Under the pieces are notes generated by a model. It searched no databases and was not told the DNA's origin. It saw only the letters and a list, made by a program, of their open reading frames with translations. A stretch of DNA of 64,000 bases, from NCBI GenBank assembly GCA_947561715.1, contig OX387202.1, forward strand, positions 10,801,001 through 10,865,000, written 5' to 3'. Shown one piece after another: positions 35,207 to 47,998 of this stretch. The stretch is from Ascidia mentula. Taxonomy: Eukaryota; Chordata; Ascidiacea; Phlebobranchia; Ascidiidae. Position 1 is the first letter of the stretch. Each line of letters starts with the position of its first letter. The position numbers and the translations under genes were made by a program.

Positions 35207-36606
35207 AAGTTGTTCATTCAGTAAAAAACAACACATGTATCGATGAATCAACCAAAATGGTTGGTTTTTGTTTTAGAAGCATCATTGAACTATCTATTCG
35301 GATTAAACTACAAATATTGTTACCAAATGTCTGGCTTCTGAGTGACAAACTTCAGACGCAATAAGACAAACAACCCATAGGCAACTGGTAACTATAATCG
35401 TTTGCTGCTAAACCATGTCTGTGGTTAGATATTAGTTGTTGATCAAATGGTAAGTTTGTTTAAGTCACTTGAACGTTTGCTGCGGCACTCAAGTTCGGTT
35501 TGGCGAAAGCCTAGCGTGGCGCAAGAATACTACGAATTTGGTTGAAGATTGACACGACCTTTGTCCCTACGATTGCATACAGTAGTGCCGCCAGGTAATT
35601 GAAACTCGCAGCAGCAAAAGTTCACAGTTAATTTATCAGGTAAACGAAGGTCTAGTAAAGATAAGAGTTAGGAATATTATTTTTATCTTGACAATCTAAC
35701 CACATTTACGACAGCTTGTCCATTGCCTACTGTAATAAAATCACAGCACTTTGTAACGTATGACGTCAAACTACACTAGTCATGTATATATTCAGTAGTG
35801 TGTGTTGCCGGTAACTGAAACGTATACTTGTGCATTATTTTTCACTCTTATAGAAGCATGCGATCCATAATGTTCGGTAAGCTACTAACAATGCAAACTG
35901 TTTCGACCAATAAGATCTCATCAGTGCAACTGGAGGGTGTAGTTCTGGACTAAACGGTAAACTTTGTCACGCCTTTCATCGCTTTCGCCTCGTTTAATCG
36001 TTGCCATCATGTAAGTAAGCCATCTGTCAATAATTCTATCATGAACTCATACGACTGTTTGCAACATTCATTGTGGCTTAACTGAAAGTGTATATTGGTA
36101 ATCGGACAAAAAAATGATGCAACTTGTCAATTTCATGAAGCAAAATGTGTCTTTTTGTGATCTAGCGCTGACAGTTTCATAGAAGTTCAATTATACGTAA
36201 AACACTTGTCGCCACCTAAGTTGATATAGGAGCTACGTTAACAACGCTGACATGTCTGCAGGTGTAATTAAATACTTTTTAATTTTGTCTGTAGTTCATA
36301 TAACCTGATGCGCAGTTACTATGAACTTGATCAATCATTGACAAGATTTTTAATCATGTTTGATGTTAAGAACATGCTTAAATTTCCGAAAAGAGCTTGA
36401 GCAAACACCGACTCCCATAAGTAAACTTCTTTACAGTCGTGGGAAAGCGTCTCGTTTACGACATGAAAGTAGCCTAATCGTTGCAACCTTCGTTCCAGCA
36501 AAATTCGCTTACTTCAACCTGCACAATTTAAAAAAACTTATGAATTACATGACAAATGTAATAAGCAAACATATCACCAACCTCAGAAGTTGATTATCTA
36601 CAAACA
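35207..36606. other. Intergenic between copy G and ABCB6
   Basis: No gene seen. 35278-35765 repeats 17697-18190, and 35765-36545 repeats the spacers at 2774 and 25021. This is probably the source arrangement from which the array's ABCB6 relics were copied. Confidence 0.5.
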
Positions 36607-39600
36607 TTATCGTAAGCTAGTATTTGACATATTGTTCACTTCAAACAAACGCTGATCAGCTGTTTCAGATGACTGTGAATAACATTTCATAGAATTCACA
36701 TTTTCCACAGCCTCCCGGAGCTGTTGCTTCCACATGTTGGCGTAAACTTCATCACGTGACATGAGCTCACTGTGGCTATCATACGTAATGAAACATACAT
36801 TCTTGTGACAACAATACAAACTTATCCATAAAAACGCCAATCAGTATGTCTGAAATAAATAAACACGCTCGAGGTCTACATACCTGCCGCGTTCCACTAT
36901 TTCTCCGTCACGTAGAACCAATATGAAATCGGCATCGACCGCCATTGAAAGACGGTGAGTGACAACCAAGGCTGTTTTTTCTTTGCACATTCCGTATATA
37001 ATTTGATGGATTTTGATTGCAGCAGCATTGTCTTGTGCCGCTGTAGGCTGAAGCGTAAATGAAGATAATAGTTAAAATATTGTTACTATGACTACACAAC
37101 GAGACATTATGTAAGCAGTTGCTCGACCCGCCAGTTGTCGAGCAACTGCTATATAGCTTAAACCTACAGGAAAGCACAAACGCCTTTGAAAGTTTCGTTC
37201 GTTTTATTAACAGTTATTTGTGAGTGATCAGCAATCCAACTTTATTACACACCCATTTTTGTGAACTGAACATTACAACAAAGTCAAAATTCTTCAGGTC
37301 ATCACCCCTTTTTCCCAAGGGTTGAAGTTCAGTTAGCACAGCTGCATGTTTTCATAAGCAAACATCGACCTACTTACCTCGTCAAATATCAATATATTCG
37401 AGTTCTTGAGAATCGTCCGGGCGATGGTTATTCTCTGTCTTTCTCCACCACTTACACCAAGTCCCCTCTCTCCCACAATCGTTTCATACTTGTCCGGTTT
37501 GGCAACTATGCCATCATGGATGTCAACCTCTTCAGCAGCCTCACAAATATTGTCATTGAATGCATCCATGCCGTAAGTAAGGTTATTTCTAAAGCAACAT
37601 AACAAGTAATAAACAAAGATTCGGCAAAATAATCATTTTATTGAATAACCACTTGGTTGTAATAGTGTTTTACACAACTTACCGAATCGTGTCATTGAAA
37701 AGCACGCAATCCTGAGGTACCAAGCCCACTGTGTTGCGTAAAGATTTTTGGGTGACAGTTTTGATGTCGTGTTCGTTTAATTTAATTGTTCCCGAATCTG
37801 GTTTAATAAACCGTAGGAGCAGGCGTGCTATGGTACTTTTTCCAGATCCGGATGCACCAACCTAATGAAAAAATGCCAGCACGCCACCCATCACGATAGA
37901 CAAAATTCAAAATGTTACGTTTCTACAGAGCAATCATAGCAATAAACATACCAATGCAACAGTTTGTCCAGCGGTCATTGAAAACGACACATGCTTTAAA
38001 ACCGGTTGGTTTAAAGAGTAACTGGAACAGACATCTTGAAATTCAATAACATCTACATCGCTTGGAAGAGTTATTGCATCGGGTTTGTCAACGATATCTC
38101 TTTTCTGCAATGCGTTTCCCCCATTAGTGTTTGAACGTCCATGTGTCAGCACAGTTTTGATATATACCTCGTTAAATAGATCAAGCATATTTTCCATGTC
38201 AATAAAGCAGTTTTGAATTAGCCTATAATAGTGTCCAAGAGTCCCAAGTGGTTGATATAACTGGGTAATGTAAGTTTCAAACAAAATGAAGTCACCAATC
38301 TGCAAAGGAAAAGCCAGCTCACTCGAAGCCTGTACATGATCAATTTAGTTGCATTCATTATACCTGTAATGTTCCGTCCAACACATATTTTCCACACAGC
38401 AAAGTCCCTGCAAGTAATCCAAAATGAACAACCAGCATTTGTACCATATTCAAAAGAACCAAAGTTGAATTTGTCCAATATTCTGAGTGCTAAACACAGC
38501 AGATAAAAGATAAAAATCAATAGGTTCATTAAGGTGTGTATAGTTTACTTGAAAGTCCACAATAGCATCCTGAAATTTGGTACATTCTTGTTGCTCAGTT
38601 GTGAAACACTTAACCTGTAAAAGAACAGTTTCAAAATAGTTTCTTTAAATAAACTAGTATTCGCAAATATCGGCTCTTATTTTCAAGTTGCAAAAACAAA
38701 GGCACAATTTAGATTCACTTGGTTACGTACTGTTTCAAAGTTTAGCAAAGAGTCATAAGCAATATGCTTGGCATAATTGTCTTTCAGATTCATTACTCTC
38801 TGAAACTTTGTCTTCCATTCTATAATCCAAACTGTTGCAACTGTAATAATCATACAAGAGTGGAAATAACCTTTTTATCTTGCAGTGATAGCAACATTTT
38901 TCTCAAAAATATTTTTGATCTTAGGTAAATTAATGATGTCCACATACCCAAATAGAACACAATCCATACAGTGATTAAAAGTCCAAACCAGGCATTAAAA
39001 ACAGTGGTAAAGTACACCACTGCAATAATTAGGTCGCAAATTGAAGGTAGTAGTTGAAAGAGAATGGTATAAAGTAATTTGGTTATGCTTGCAGTGCCAC
39101 GTTGCATTGACTCCATAACTTCTCCTGTTTTGCGCTGAAGATGCCATTGCAATGATAAACTGTGCAAATGGCTGAAAAGTTTAACCTGAAAGTTTCAAAG
39201 TAGTTGATCTTAAAATCAATGCATCAAAAACAACAGAAAGAGATAGGACTTAGGTTTGTACTTACATAACTCATCCAAAGAAGAAGATTGGGATTAAATT
39301 AAAAACAGGAAAATATGACATACTGAAATTAATTAAATACAATACAATTACAACTTATATGTGTATATTAGTACCTAATACAATTTCATCATGTTACATT
39401 CCTTTAACAGAAAAGATACAAAGCACAATGTTGATATTACAGGGCATTCTTTGTAGAACACAGCAGCACCAATGCTAGTTTGTACCTGAACAGTGCGGGT
39501 TGTGTATTGTTCAACCTTTATGCTCAGAAACAATCTAAGTCCATGAATTAAGCCACCTGATATGCCACTGCCTTGTAAACACTTGATGACAATATACAAA

Positions 39601-41031
39601 GCAGTATCCTTCCAAAAGGGTTGCCAAGACTTTTGGTTGACAAGGGAATTTACTACAAAAAAGGTGTTGCTTTAATTACTTCAAAACTAATCCAAATGAA
39701 AGGCAAATATACATAATTTTTACCAGCATTCAAGACTACCTATGTTTTTGTAGTATATTGGGACATATGGATTAACCACTCTTCCAGAAATCAGAAGACC
39801 TATGCAACCAGCAAGTTTCAGTTGCAAAACTATGCTTTTTGTAGGCCACATGAATGGAAAAAGCAAACAAATCTAAAAAATACTTTTAATCATTTCACTG
39901 ACCTACAGATAACTGCCAACTGCCATCTTAGATCAATCTCCACCAAACAATACCTTTTACCTTTTTCTTAAAGTCGCTCCAAGTTGACAAATTTCCATGG
40001 CCATATTTAGTTGGAGTGTCCTCTCTAAGCATATATTTCTGATTAAACAACAAACAAGAAAAAGGCAAAAATGTGAATCAAGAATTATTACCAACCTGCT
40101 CGAATCTAATCTTTCATGCTTATGCAAAATTTTCTGTTTGTTCAATCCAAGGACAAATAAACACAATGATAAACATAGCCTTACTATCCAAAATGCAAAT
40201 TCAATCTAAAATTTCCCAATGATTAGAAAAATACTATTTAAAAACAATTTAACTAAAAAACAGAAACTGCTGATACATAATTATATTTTGAACCAAGTAA
40301 TTTAGTTGCATTAAAGCATGTTCTGTAAACATTACCTGGCATATATAAGTAGAGTTATTAAACCACCAACTTTTACTTTTCCATGATATTATAGCAAGCA
40401 CTTCATTCAACAAAAGACAGGCCCACATTAGCAGCAGAGTTGTATCAAATCTCATGTTATTCCATATATGTTTTTGTTTCAAAAGGAGTACTTCTACACA
40501 ACCAAAAACCAGCAGTATTCTGCAAATGCAACAGGACATACTTTAAGAAATGTCTTTTAACATATTTACTATAAACTACGTACCTTGATGCGCAGACCAA
40601 AAACCCAATACCAGTAATATGCTTCTCTGAAGTAAATACGATTCCATATCTGGCAATAGGTTCCACAAATAGCAATAACAATATCACCACCTTTAATTTG
40701 AACCTTACTTCCGAAGTCCTTTGTCTGCTCAACAAAGCCGTGGCGGGAAACCTTTATTGAAAAAAGCGCGTTTTCGATAGAAATCATCAGGTGATGTAGT
40801 GATTGGCAAATTGAATTAATTGAATGGAATGAACTTTTTTGTTGCTTTGTTTCTTATTTACCTTCTATTTTTTAATGTCATAAATAACAGCCCAGCTGTT
40901 AACAAAATCATTGTTCCAGAGAAGAATATTTCGAACAAGCATCTGGAAATTCCGTTGTGCTGCCAGATTGGCCAAATCGTTGAATTGCAAGAACAAAAAA
41001 CGTTCCTATGGCAATAGTTCTTGGCCTCCAT
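36607..41031 (-). CDS. ABCB6: ABC transporter B family member 6
   Basis: Sixteen exons on the minus strand, in gene order: 41031-40862, 40751-40584, 40540-40336, 40205-40092, 40038-39961, 39872-39740, 39652-39486, 39185-38948, 38840-38731, 38614-38549, 38489-38364, 38299-37952, 37861-37683, 37588-37378, 37047-36884 and 36775-36607. All are in phase, giving 881 aa (human ABCB6 is 842). The N-terminal membrane region aligns with ABCB6 ([33 protein letters not shown]), followed by the transporter fold ([37 protein letters not shown]). The nucleotide-binding domain has Walker [10 protein letters not shown] (643-651), Q-loop VPQD, signature VSGGERQR (746-753), Walker B ILIFDE (766-771) and switch His802. 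The usual ATSALD after Walker B is replaced by PTAAQD. ABCB6 is a homodimeric half-transporter linked to porphyrin movement in mitochondrial and endolysosomal membranes. Identification is firm. Confidence 0.92.
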
Positions 41032-41815
41032 TGACCCAGTGTATAATTTATTTGCTAAACTAAATATCACCTAATTAGAGGTATAGCCTTGCCTAAAAGG
41101 ATAAAGAAAAGATACTTTCCAGCTTTACAAGGTATTTAGGAGTGAAAACTGTTTCGGGTGGCACAATATTTAAAATTAAGTTTAATGTTACCTGTCTGAG
41201 AAACCAAGGTAGTCAACTTGGTTGTTAAGGAACATATACAACCACCTCGAATGTACTTGATCTTTGCAACTTGATATATTTATCAAACCTTTACAGGTTG
41301 TTTTAGTCGAACATGTACATAGCTGATTCTGATGCTGCAGACCTAAAAATTAAACCGGCCTTTGTTTTCTCTGACTCAGCATTTAATTTAGGCATATACG
41401 TTGCTGAACAGCTGCACTGCGAGCTGTGTTTCCTGTTTACGGTCGTATTTATGCTCTGTTAGCTGGTAGTCATCTATCGCTGTATGAAGTTTAGTTTAAA
41501 CTGGTCCATTTAACATTGTTTTTGGTTGAAAAAACGCCGAAGCTGCAACACCAGACAGATTTTGTGGTTACACTGCAACAAAACTACTGATGTCCGTCTG
41601 TCAACCATATATACACTCCGGGTTTTGGCCTTAGGCCGGGTTAATTTTAGAATATTGATGCCAGACTCATCACGAAGCTATGGCACGCCACTATTTGCTT
41701 TTGGTTAGTGTGAGGCAGATATTCATGATGGTATGATGCGTTTTTAAAAATAAGGTTTTACGCACTAGTATAAATGAACATAAAAATGCCCAAAACGCTG
41801 TTCACATATAAAGAT
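41032..41815. other. Intergenic, ABCB6 upstream
   Basis: Likely promoter side of ABCB6. No gene or clear core promoter motif seen. Confidence 0.4.
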
Positions 41816-41821
41816 TTTATT
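41816..41821 (-). terminator. Polyadenylation signal
   Basis: AATAAA on the minus strand, about 85 nt past the stop of the cysteine-rich secreted gene. Confidence 0.55.
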
Positions 41822-41906
41822 TCAGCCACCATATTTTACATATTTGCAAAAGCATCGAAAACACAAAATACGTCGGTGGTGTTGTCGCAAAATGAGGTCT
41901 TCATTC

Positions 41907-43498
41907 TTATCCTGAAATACAGAAATACTTCTTATATATACAATATAAAGTGAAGTGTAATTGTAAGATATAGTTGCTGCTCCCAAATAACCTACAATTT
42001 ATCTGTAACTTACAGATCGAAACAGTATTAACACCTGTCTGCAGTTATTTGTACAGATTTGCAGATTTTTGTTAGTTTTGCAAATCTATTTCGCACTCTG
42101 ATATAGACATCGTTAGTTCGTAGGTTAAATAAGAGCGTTATTTTGTATAGCACAGCAGATGCCCGCGAGTTTTCGAAATAAATGTAAACTGATTAAAAAG
42201 TAATGCCGTTAAGTGTTCGCCAAGACGGGCAACAGTTACTAGCCTTTCAGCGTTAACTTGTTTTTTTTGTAGCCTACATCGCTTTTTAATGACAAAGCGC
42301 AACCTTACCAATAATTCTGGGACATTCTTTTTCGGGAATACAGTGTCTGTAAGGCCCCAGCACATAACCTGGCGGGCAAATACATGGAATGCAACGACCG
42401 AAGCAAATCTCATTGGGATGATCAGGACTGATAACTGGGCCTGGACAGGTTTTGATACACTTGACGCACTTGTTATATGCTGGGATGAAAGTTTTCGGAC
42501 AACCTGCACAAAAATGATGTTGAGTTAAAATAGTTTGCATGTATCATGCAGTGTGCTCCCTTTGCTTACACGCTTATTAAGCACGCAACAAGTTGTTTAT
42601 ATACGAGTTGCTGATCATAAAGGTAAAACCGTGTTTAAACAGACTTTGCTATATATGTAAAGACATTGCAGACTTTTCTATAGATTCTTTCTGAATAAGA
42701 CGCTTTTTACATCATTTTATAATTGTGTTTACTGTAACTAAGGAACTGAAAATGCCCACATTGCCATTACGGAAGGTACATAGCGATCGCTAGGCCAGCG
42801 TCTGGAGTTTTTGGTTCAGATCAAAATTTTTCAAATTTAAAGTCATTGCTATATATTAGTGCGTATTTTTACGCAGCAACACAAATTGCCAAATAATAAA
42901 TTTGTTTGGTAACAAGCCACCCTCGATTGCAAGCCTCACAAAAAAGAAAAAAACTTGGTGTCCAAGAAAAAATAAATTCACAAAAATTTTAGCAGATACT
43001 CACAGTACTTTAGTGGAATTTCGAGGAGCGAGTTAATAAAGAACCTGGGAACACATCTTTCACAGTCTGGACGACACGTCGGTTCACATTTGGCGAACAT
43101 TGGACACGAAGCTCGATAACATGGATTCCAACATCCTGGAGTGCGACAGACTCGTGGAACTGGAAAGTATACAAGTTTTCATAGTTACTGTTACCACGTA
43201 ATATTTAAATATAATGCGCATATTGTAAGGCTAACGTTGTTGATTTGTAGATTTAACTCCAGCAGGCGTACACTAACGTAAAAATTACTCCAGAAAGCGC
43301 TTGTTACTCATCGATTACAGAAGTTTTCCAGGCTATTTGATTCGCAAGATAGGTGTACACGGAGCAAAAACACGAAATAATTGATTTACCTGAAAGCATT
43401 GTTAGTTCTTTGGCTTCCAGATCTTGAGCCACCACAATTTGACACATCACGAAAATCGCAACAAACACGTTGGCAATCAAAATCATATTGCTGGCCAT
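41907..43498 (-). CDS. Secreted cysteine-rich protein, TIL-like
   Basis: Four exons: 43498-43390, 43159-43004, 42503-42309 and 41911-41907. The last adds only one split codon plus the stop, after a strong acceptor (TTCTGTATTTCAG). All junctions are phase 1; total 154 aa. Residues 1-25 are a signal peptide (MASNMILIANVFVAIF..VVAQ). The mature part has two cysteine-dense blocks: CRTPGCWNPCYRASCP..CEPTCRPDCERC, then CPKTFIPAYNKCVKC..CFGRCIPCICPPGYVLG..HCIPEKECP. The second block recalls trypsin-inhibitor-like (TIL) domains, whose last motif is typically CxCPxGY followed by CIPxxxC. Cysteine spacing is not a clean match, so an inhibitor role is inferred and an antistasin-like or other secreted scaffold is possible. 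The terminal exon is the least certain part. Confidence 0.65.
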
Positions 43499-46484
43499 TG
43501 CTGCTGGTTGGGTCTTGCTGGTAACTTATTTGCTGCTTTAATTCACGATGCCGAACTGATGAAGTTCATGTTAAACCAACCGACTTATAAGTACCTGCTA
43601 AAGGCCTGAGGCATAAAGGAGGGTTGAAATCGTTACGTGTGTTCGTCACAAATTTTTCAATTAGGGAAGCAATGTCCACGAGTACAGCGCCACTTCCCAG
43701 CACGTTGCGGTCATTATTTCACCGAAATCGTCAAAGTCGCAATTCGCACCTGTCATATATTGCCAGTTAATCTCATGTGGTCGATAATAACTTAACTTGG
43801 GTGGACTTGGTAATGATATAAAAATGATTGGCAGGTGTCTCGGGCGGTGAAGTGGGTTGGTATTAGTAGGGAGTGGGCCCATATTAACCATTCATAAGTG
43901 GACAATCTCAAGTTATCGCGTGATAACTATTAATTGGGTTAATGCTTTATAATGTGTGTCGGTCATGCACACAATTATAAGCGGCCTGTCATACTTTTTT
44001 TCTTAAAGGCATCAATCCAAATGCGATATTACTGTAATCTGTAAACCTGTCGTAAGTCAAAATGAAATATCAACAAATGTAGGCTATAGGTGATATCAAA
44101 ATATAAAAAAATGCTTCGTGGTTCGTAGTCATAAGCGGAACATTATCCCTGGTTAAAGTGGCTTAAATAGTAAGTGGACAAGGCATGGCTGGCATTTTCT
44201 TAAAATTAGCAACACTGGATAAGCAAAGCTGTCACACACGTATATATACACAGTTAAGTTAAACATAGCGCAGTGCTGTACAAAAAATAGACAAGGGTTT
44301 GACGTCAAAAATCTACAAACGTCTGGATAGAAATCTTAGTTCAGGTGAAAGGACAACAGGATTGCTTTTCTCGTAATGTTGGATTAAAATCAACAAGCAC
44401 AATTAGGTAATAAGGACTTATTGCAGTCGCTTTAGAAAATGCTGTTGGAATTAAAAAGTATTTAAAAAATTACCGTCTGTAGGGTGATGAGCACAACAAG
44501 ACACATGAAACACGAAAACAATGGATTAGTATGTGTAAGTCGAGGTCAAAAACACGTGCTATATTTATATATCGGTAGTATATATACACTGGAACTCCAC
44601 TTTAACTTATCAAAGTACTATTTTCAGCAACTGTTTTGAAGTTTATGACAAGGTACATTCTATGGCGGCGGGAATATGGTGAGCACAAAAATATACAGAC
44701 ACGTGCATGGTTGCAATCAGAATTCAATAACGTTCTAACAGAATTGAGAACCAAATGTTTCGTCAGTAACAGAAGTAAATTTAGGCGAAACAAAGGCTTA
44801 AAGGGAAAACGCAATTGCTCAAGATAAGGTACAGGTGCAGATACAGGGTTTACCACTCACAAGAACATTGATGCTTGGTCATAATCCCGTGCCATCGTGG
44901 TTTTCTTGCTATATCATCTATTCAAAAAAACGTTGTGTTTCCAAAATACCATTGTCTTTGGGCAATAGATATTGGAATACATATACTACTAAATATTATT
45001 GTAAGGTTTGAATCGAAGTCAAATTAAGACACAGCGAATGCATCAGCAGTTACGTTCGAAAAAGCCGAAAAAGCGATACGAAATTTTACCTAAGCAGATA
45101 TTGCGTTTTACTTAATTGTTTCGTGCATTTTACAAAATCTAACAATAAAATTGTCACAGAGAAGTGTTTCGCATAAAGGCGATTGTCGCCACGTTGTGCA
45201 ACGCAACACAGTCTTGGTTATTTTTGTGTAAATATGGATTATGGACAGTACCTTGCACAGAGTACTATAAGACAAGTGTATGACCTCGACGGTCGGATAT
45301 AACACACCGCTTCTATACTGCGAATTTTCGAAAGACGCTTGATGAAAGTAACACATTTTTAAACAAATTCCTACTGGTGCAAACAGGTACGAAATTAAAA
45401 TTTTAAAACGTTGATTTTCTTTATTTAAATAAATTTCAAATCAAGCTAATTTCCCCTTTTTTCACACACAGACATAGATACAGAGAATATGATCTTTACA
45501 TAGTTTGGTGTTCAAAAAGACAACGATTCAAAAGTTGTCGTTTAAATAATTATCAGTACAGTTCTTCGCGTTACATTATTATGATGTTTGGTGTATTAGA
45601 GCACATCTTGCAAAACGTTGCAACTAACATGTTCGTCAACCAGCAAGGCATAATTAATACGATCAAATTCTCAATTAAAAAAATAGTAATAAAGGTGTCC
45701 AGTCCCCAGCATAAAAAGTTGTACATGCCTACTGACATTCACATTGAACCACAAATAGGCTTTTATGCCGAAAAACGTCAAGCTACAGCACAAAGCACGA
45801 AGATACAGTAACGCCTAACAAACAAGTATCTCAGTGCCTGATAATTTCTCAGCGGCATGAAATACGTGTAAAAGACTTGATCCAGTCGGTTGAATGTGTG
45901 GGTATTTCAGTGTGAGTGCCGGGTCTTGTTGTGGAGTAAAATTAAATTTGTTAATCAGTCTTAGCTTCCTTTCCGAGCTCGGGAGTTTCTGTGAGTTGTT
46001 TTCCGACTAGAGGTAATTGGTAGCTATGGTTTTCTAACTTAACAATCGTTACAATATAAATGAACAGCTATGTATTGTTGTGTAAATTACGTCTTGAATC
46101 GAATTGACAAAAAACTGATAGCATAGAAAAATTGACTTGTAAAAACAGGCATGAGTACCGGAAGCAAATGATGGATCCTTCCTGTCATAACAAAAAGCGA
46201 ATGTTTGCTGACAACAAATGTATGAACAGGAAGTTTGTTATGTTAAAATTATATTTTTAGGAATAAACGATGAGAGCAGCACGAACAAATGTGTAGCCTA
46301 GTTTCTGGTGGTACGTTATATCCATAATGTATTTCATTTTTGGCAAAGAAAAATGAGAGAGCTTGAACATAATTACCAAAAATATGAAAGAAAGTTGTTG
46401 GTGCAAGTTAGCACACCCTACTTATGCGTCGCTGAATTCTTAATAAAAATAATACTTTGCACGTGTAGAAAACATAACCGAAGA
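43499..46484. other. Intergenic
   Basis: Divergent spacer between the cysteine-rich gene and the sulfotransferase. No gene, RNA or repeat family recognised; only short isolated frames without splice or motif support. Confidence 0.45.
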
Positions 46485-47998
46485 ATGAAAGTGGTAATTT
46501 GTGGTTTTCGACGGACTGGAACCAAATCAACGGCAGAGGCACTCCGTATATTGGGGTATGATGTCTGGGACTACATGGAAACCTTTGAATATCACCGTGA
46601 ACAATGGAAGAAAATCATTGACCTTGGATCAACTCCTGAGGATTTCCGCCAGATGTACGAAGATGTAGACGCGGTGGCTGACTGGCCACCTTGCTTCTTC
46701 TGGGAAAACATTTTGGAAGCTTTTCCTGATGCAAAGGTTGGTTTGTTCTTTACTTTAAACTGCAATTTGCTTGTATTATGAACGCTATACAACTCAAATG
46801 CAAATTATTAATATAAACGTATTAATAACAATTATACCCCGTGAAACCACTGAGTTCCAGTGCCCCAGTTGGTAGAGCGCTGGGACTGGATGGCCCACGG
46901 TCGTAAGTTTAAACATTACCGGGAACTTGATTTTTCAGATCTAGCTCCGACTTGTCGGGAAAAGTGGCGGACCCAGCTTAGCTGCAACGCCTTGGCTGCG
47001 AAGCCCGTGAACATTAATTACAAATATAGCCTACTTTCAGCTCATTTTTACCGTACGAGACGAGGACAAGTGGCTTGCAAGCACCAAGACTCTGATTCAA
47101 ACAAAAAACAACAGTCGTGTTCGGAAACTGCTTTACACCATCACCTTGACTGGTCGCAGATTTCATTTGTTTTGTAAAAAGTATGGTAAGTAAAGTCATA
47201 GTTTTCTATGTATGGTGAAAATGTTTGTTAAGTCAACGACGACATACTGTATGGTCGTTTGATTGTAATCGAATGTTTTGCGCAGTTATTTGGGGCCGTG
47301 GATGTGTTTTGATGCGAAACTGCGAATTCTTAATCACATTTTTGGTTAAACCGATCTTCTGTTGCAAGAATGTTAAAAACTGTTGTTTTGTGTCAAGATT
47401 TGTTGTTTTACGATACTCTTCGCACTTACCCATGGGACAACATGCAGTTTAAAGAAAATGTCCTGCGGCTTCGATATCGTGAACATAACGCACATGTTCT
47501 TATGGTAAGTATAGAAAAAACTGACATATTTTAAAACTTGATATTTTCCCTCTTACTAACTAACAATAGTTTTCAAAAAACGTTAGGTTAGCTGTAGGAA
47601 TATGAACTCAATTGCATTGTGTTCAAAACGATATAGTCTAAAAAAATACTGACGTCATGCTATATCTGTTTTTGAAATACGTTGTTGGTTTGTTAATATA
47701 CAAAAGTAATGGCAATTTTCCTTAAAAACAAGAGCTTTTTCAAAAAGCTTTTTTTTAGAACGCGCCCAAGGACAAACTGTTGGTATTTCAACCAAGCCAC
47801 GGTTGGGAACCACTTTGCAAATTTCTAAACAAGGAAATTCCATCAGTTAAATTTCCGCACGTCAACAAGGGTTTCTCTTGGTATGACGAAATGTTGCAAA
47901 GTCACCCGGTCGGAAAACGGATGAAACGTGAAGCTTTCTTGCTGGCGGGATGTCTAACATGTGTGTTTTCAATGATCACATTTTACTTTTTTGCGTGA
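46485..47998 (+). CDS. Sulfotransferase family protein (Sulfotransfer_4 type), membrane-anchored
   Basis: Four exons: 46485-46736, 47041-47185, 47398-47504 and 47759-47998, in phase, giving 247 aa. I chose the ATG beginning MKVVICGF because the nucleotide-binding loop of this family lies at the very N terminus; the frame is open upstream to 46308 but unlike the family. The 5'-phosphosulfate loop is GFRRTGTKS (7-15). YEDVDAVADWPPCFFWENI and EAFPDAK follow, then TVRDEDKW (88-95) with the Arg expected to contact the 3'-phosphate of PAPS. YPWDNMQFKENVLRLRYREH and FLNKEIPSVKFPHVN are standard for the family. A hydrophobic C terminus (AGCLTCVFSMITFYFF) is a predicted membrane anchor. It probably transfers sulfate from PAPS to an unknown acceptor; many relatives have no known substrate. 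A SINE lies in intron 1. Confidence 0.85.
46855..47015 (+). mobile_element. tRNA-derived SINE, plus strand, full head
   Basis: Starts with a tRNA-like part (CCAGTTGGTAGAGCGCTGGG as A-box region, GGTCGTAAGTTTAAAC as decayed B-box), then GAACTTGATTTTTCAGATC, GACTTGTCGGG and the tail near GAAGCCCGTGAAC. It sits in sulfotransferase intron 1, ending about 25 nt before the exon 2 acceptor. Confidence 0.75.

Noticed and set aside
42138..42308. Readthrough 3' coding of the cysteine-rich gene
   Set aside because: The acceptor there lacks a pyrimidine tract; the acceptor at 41912 is far better and sits by a polyadenylation signal.
46308..46484. Upstream Met of the sulfotransferase
   Set aside because: The extra 59 residues are not family-like and would put the nucleotide loop far from the N terminus.
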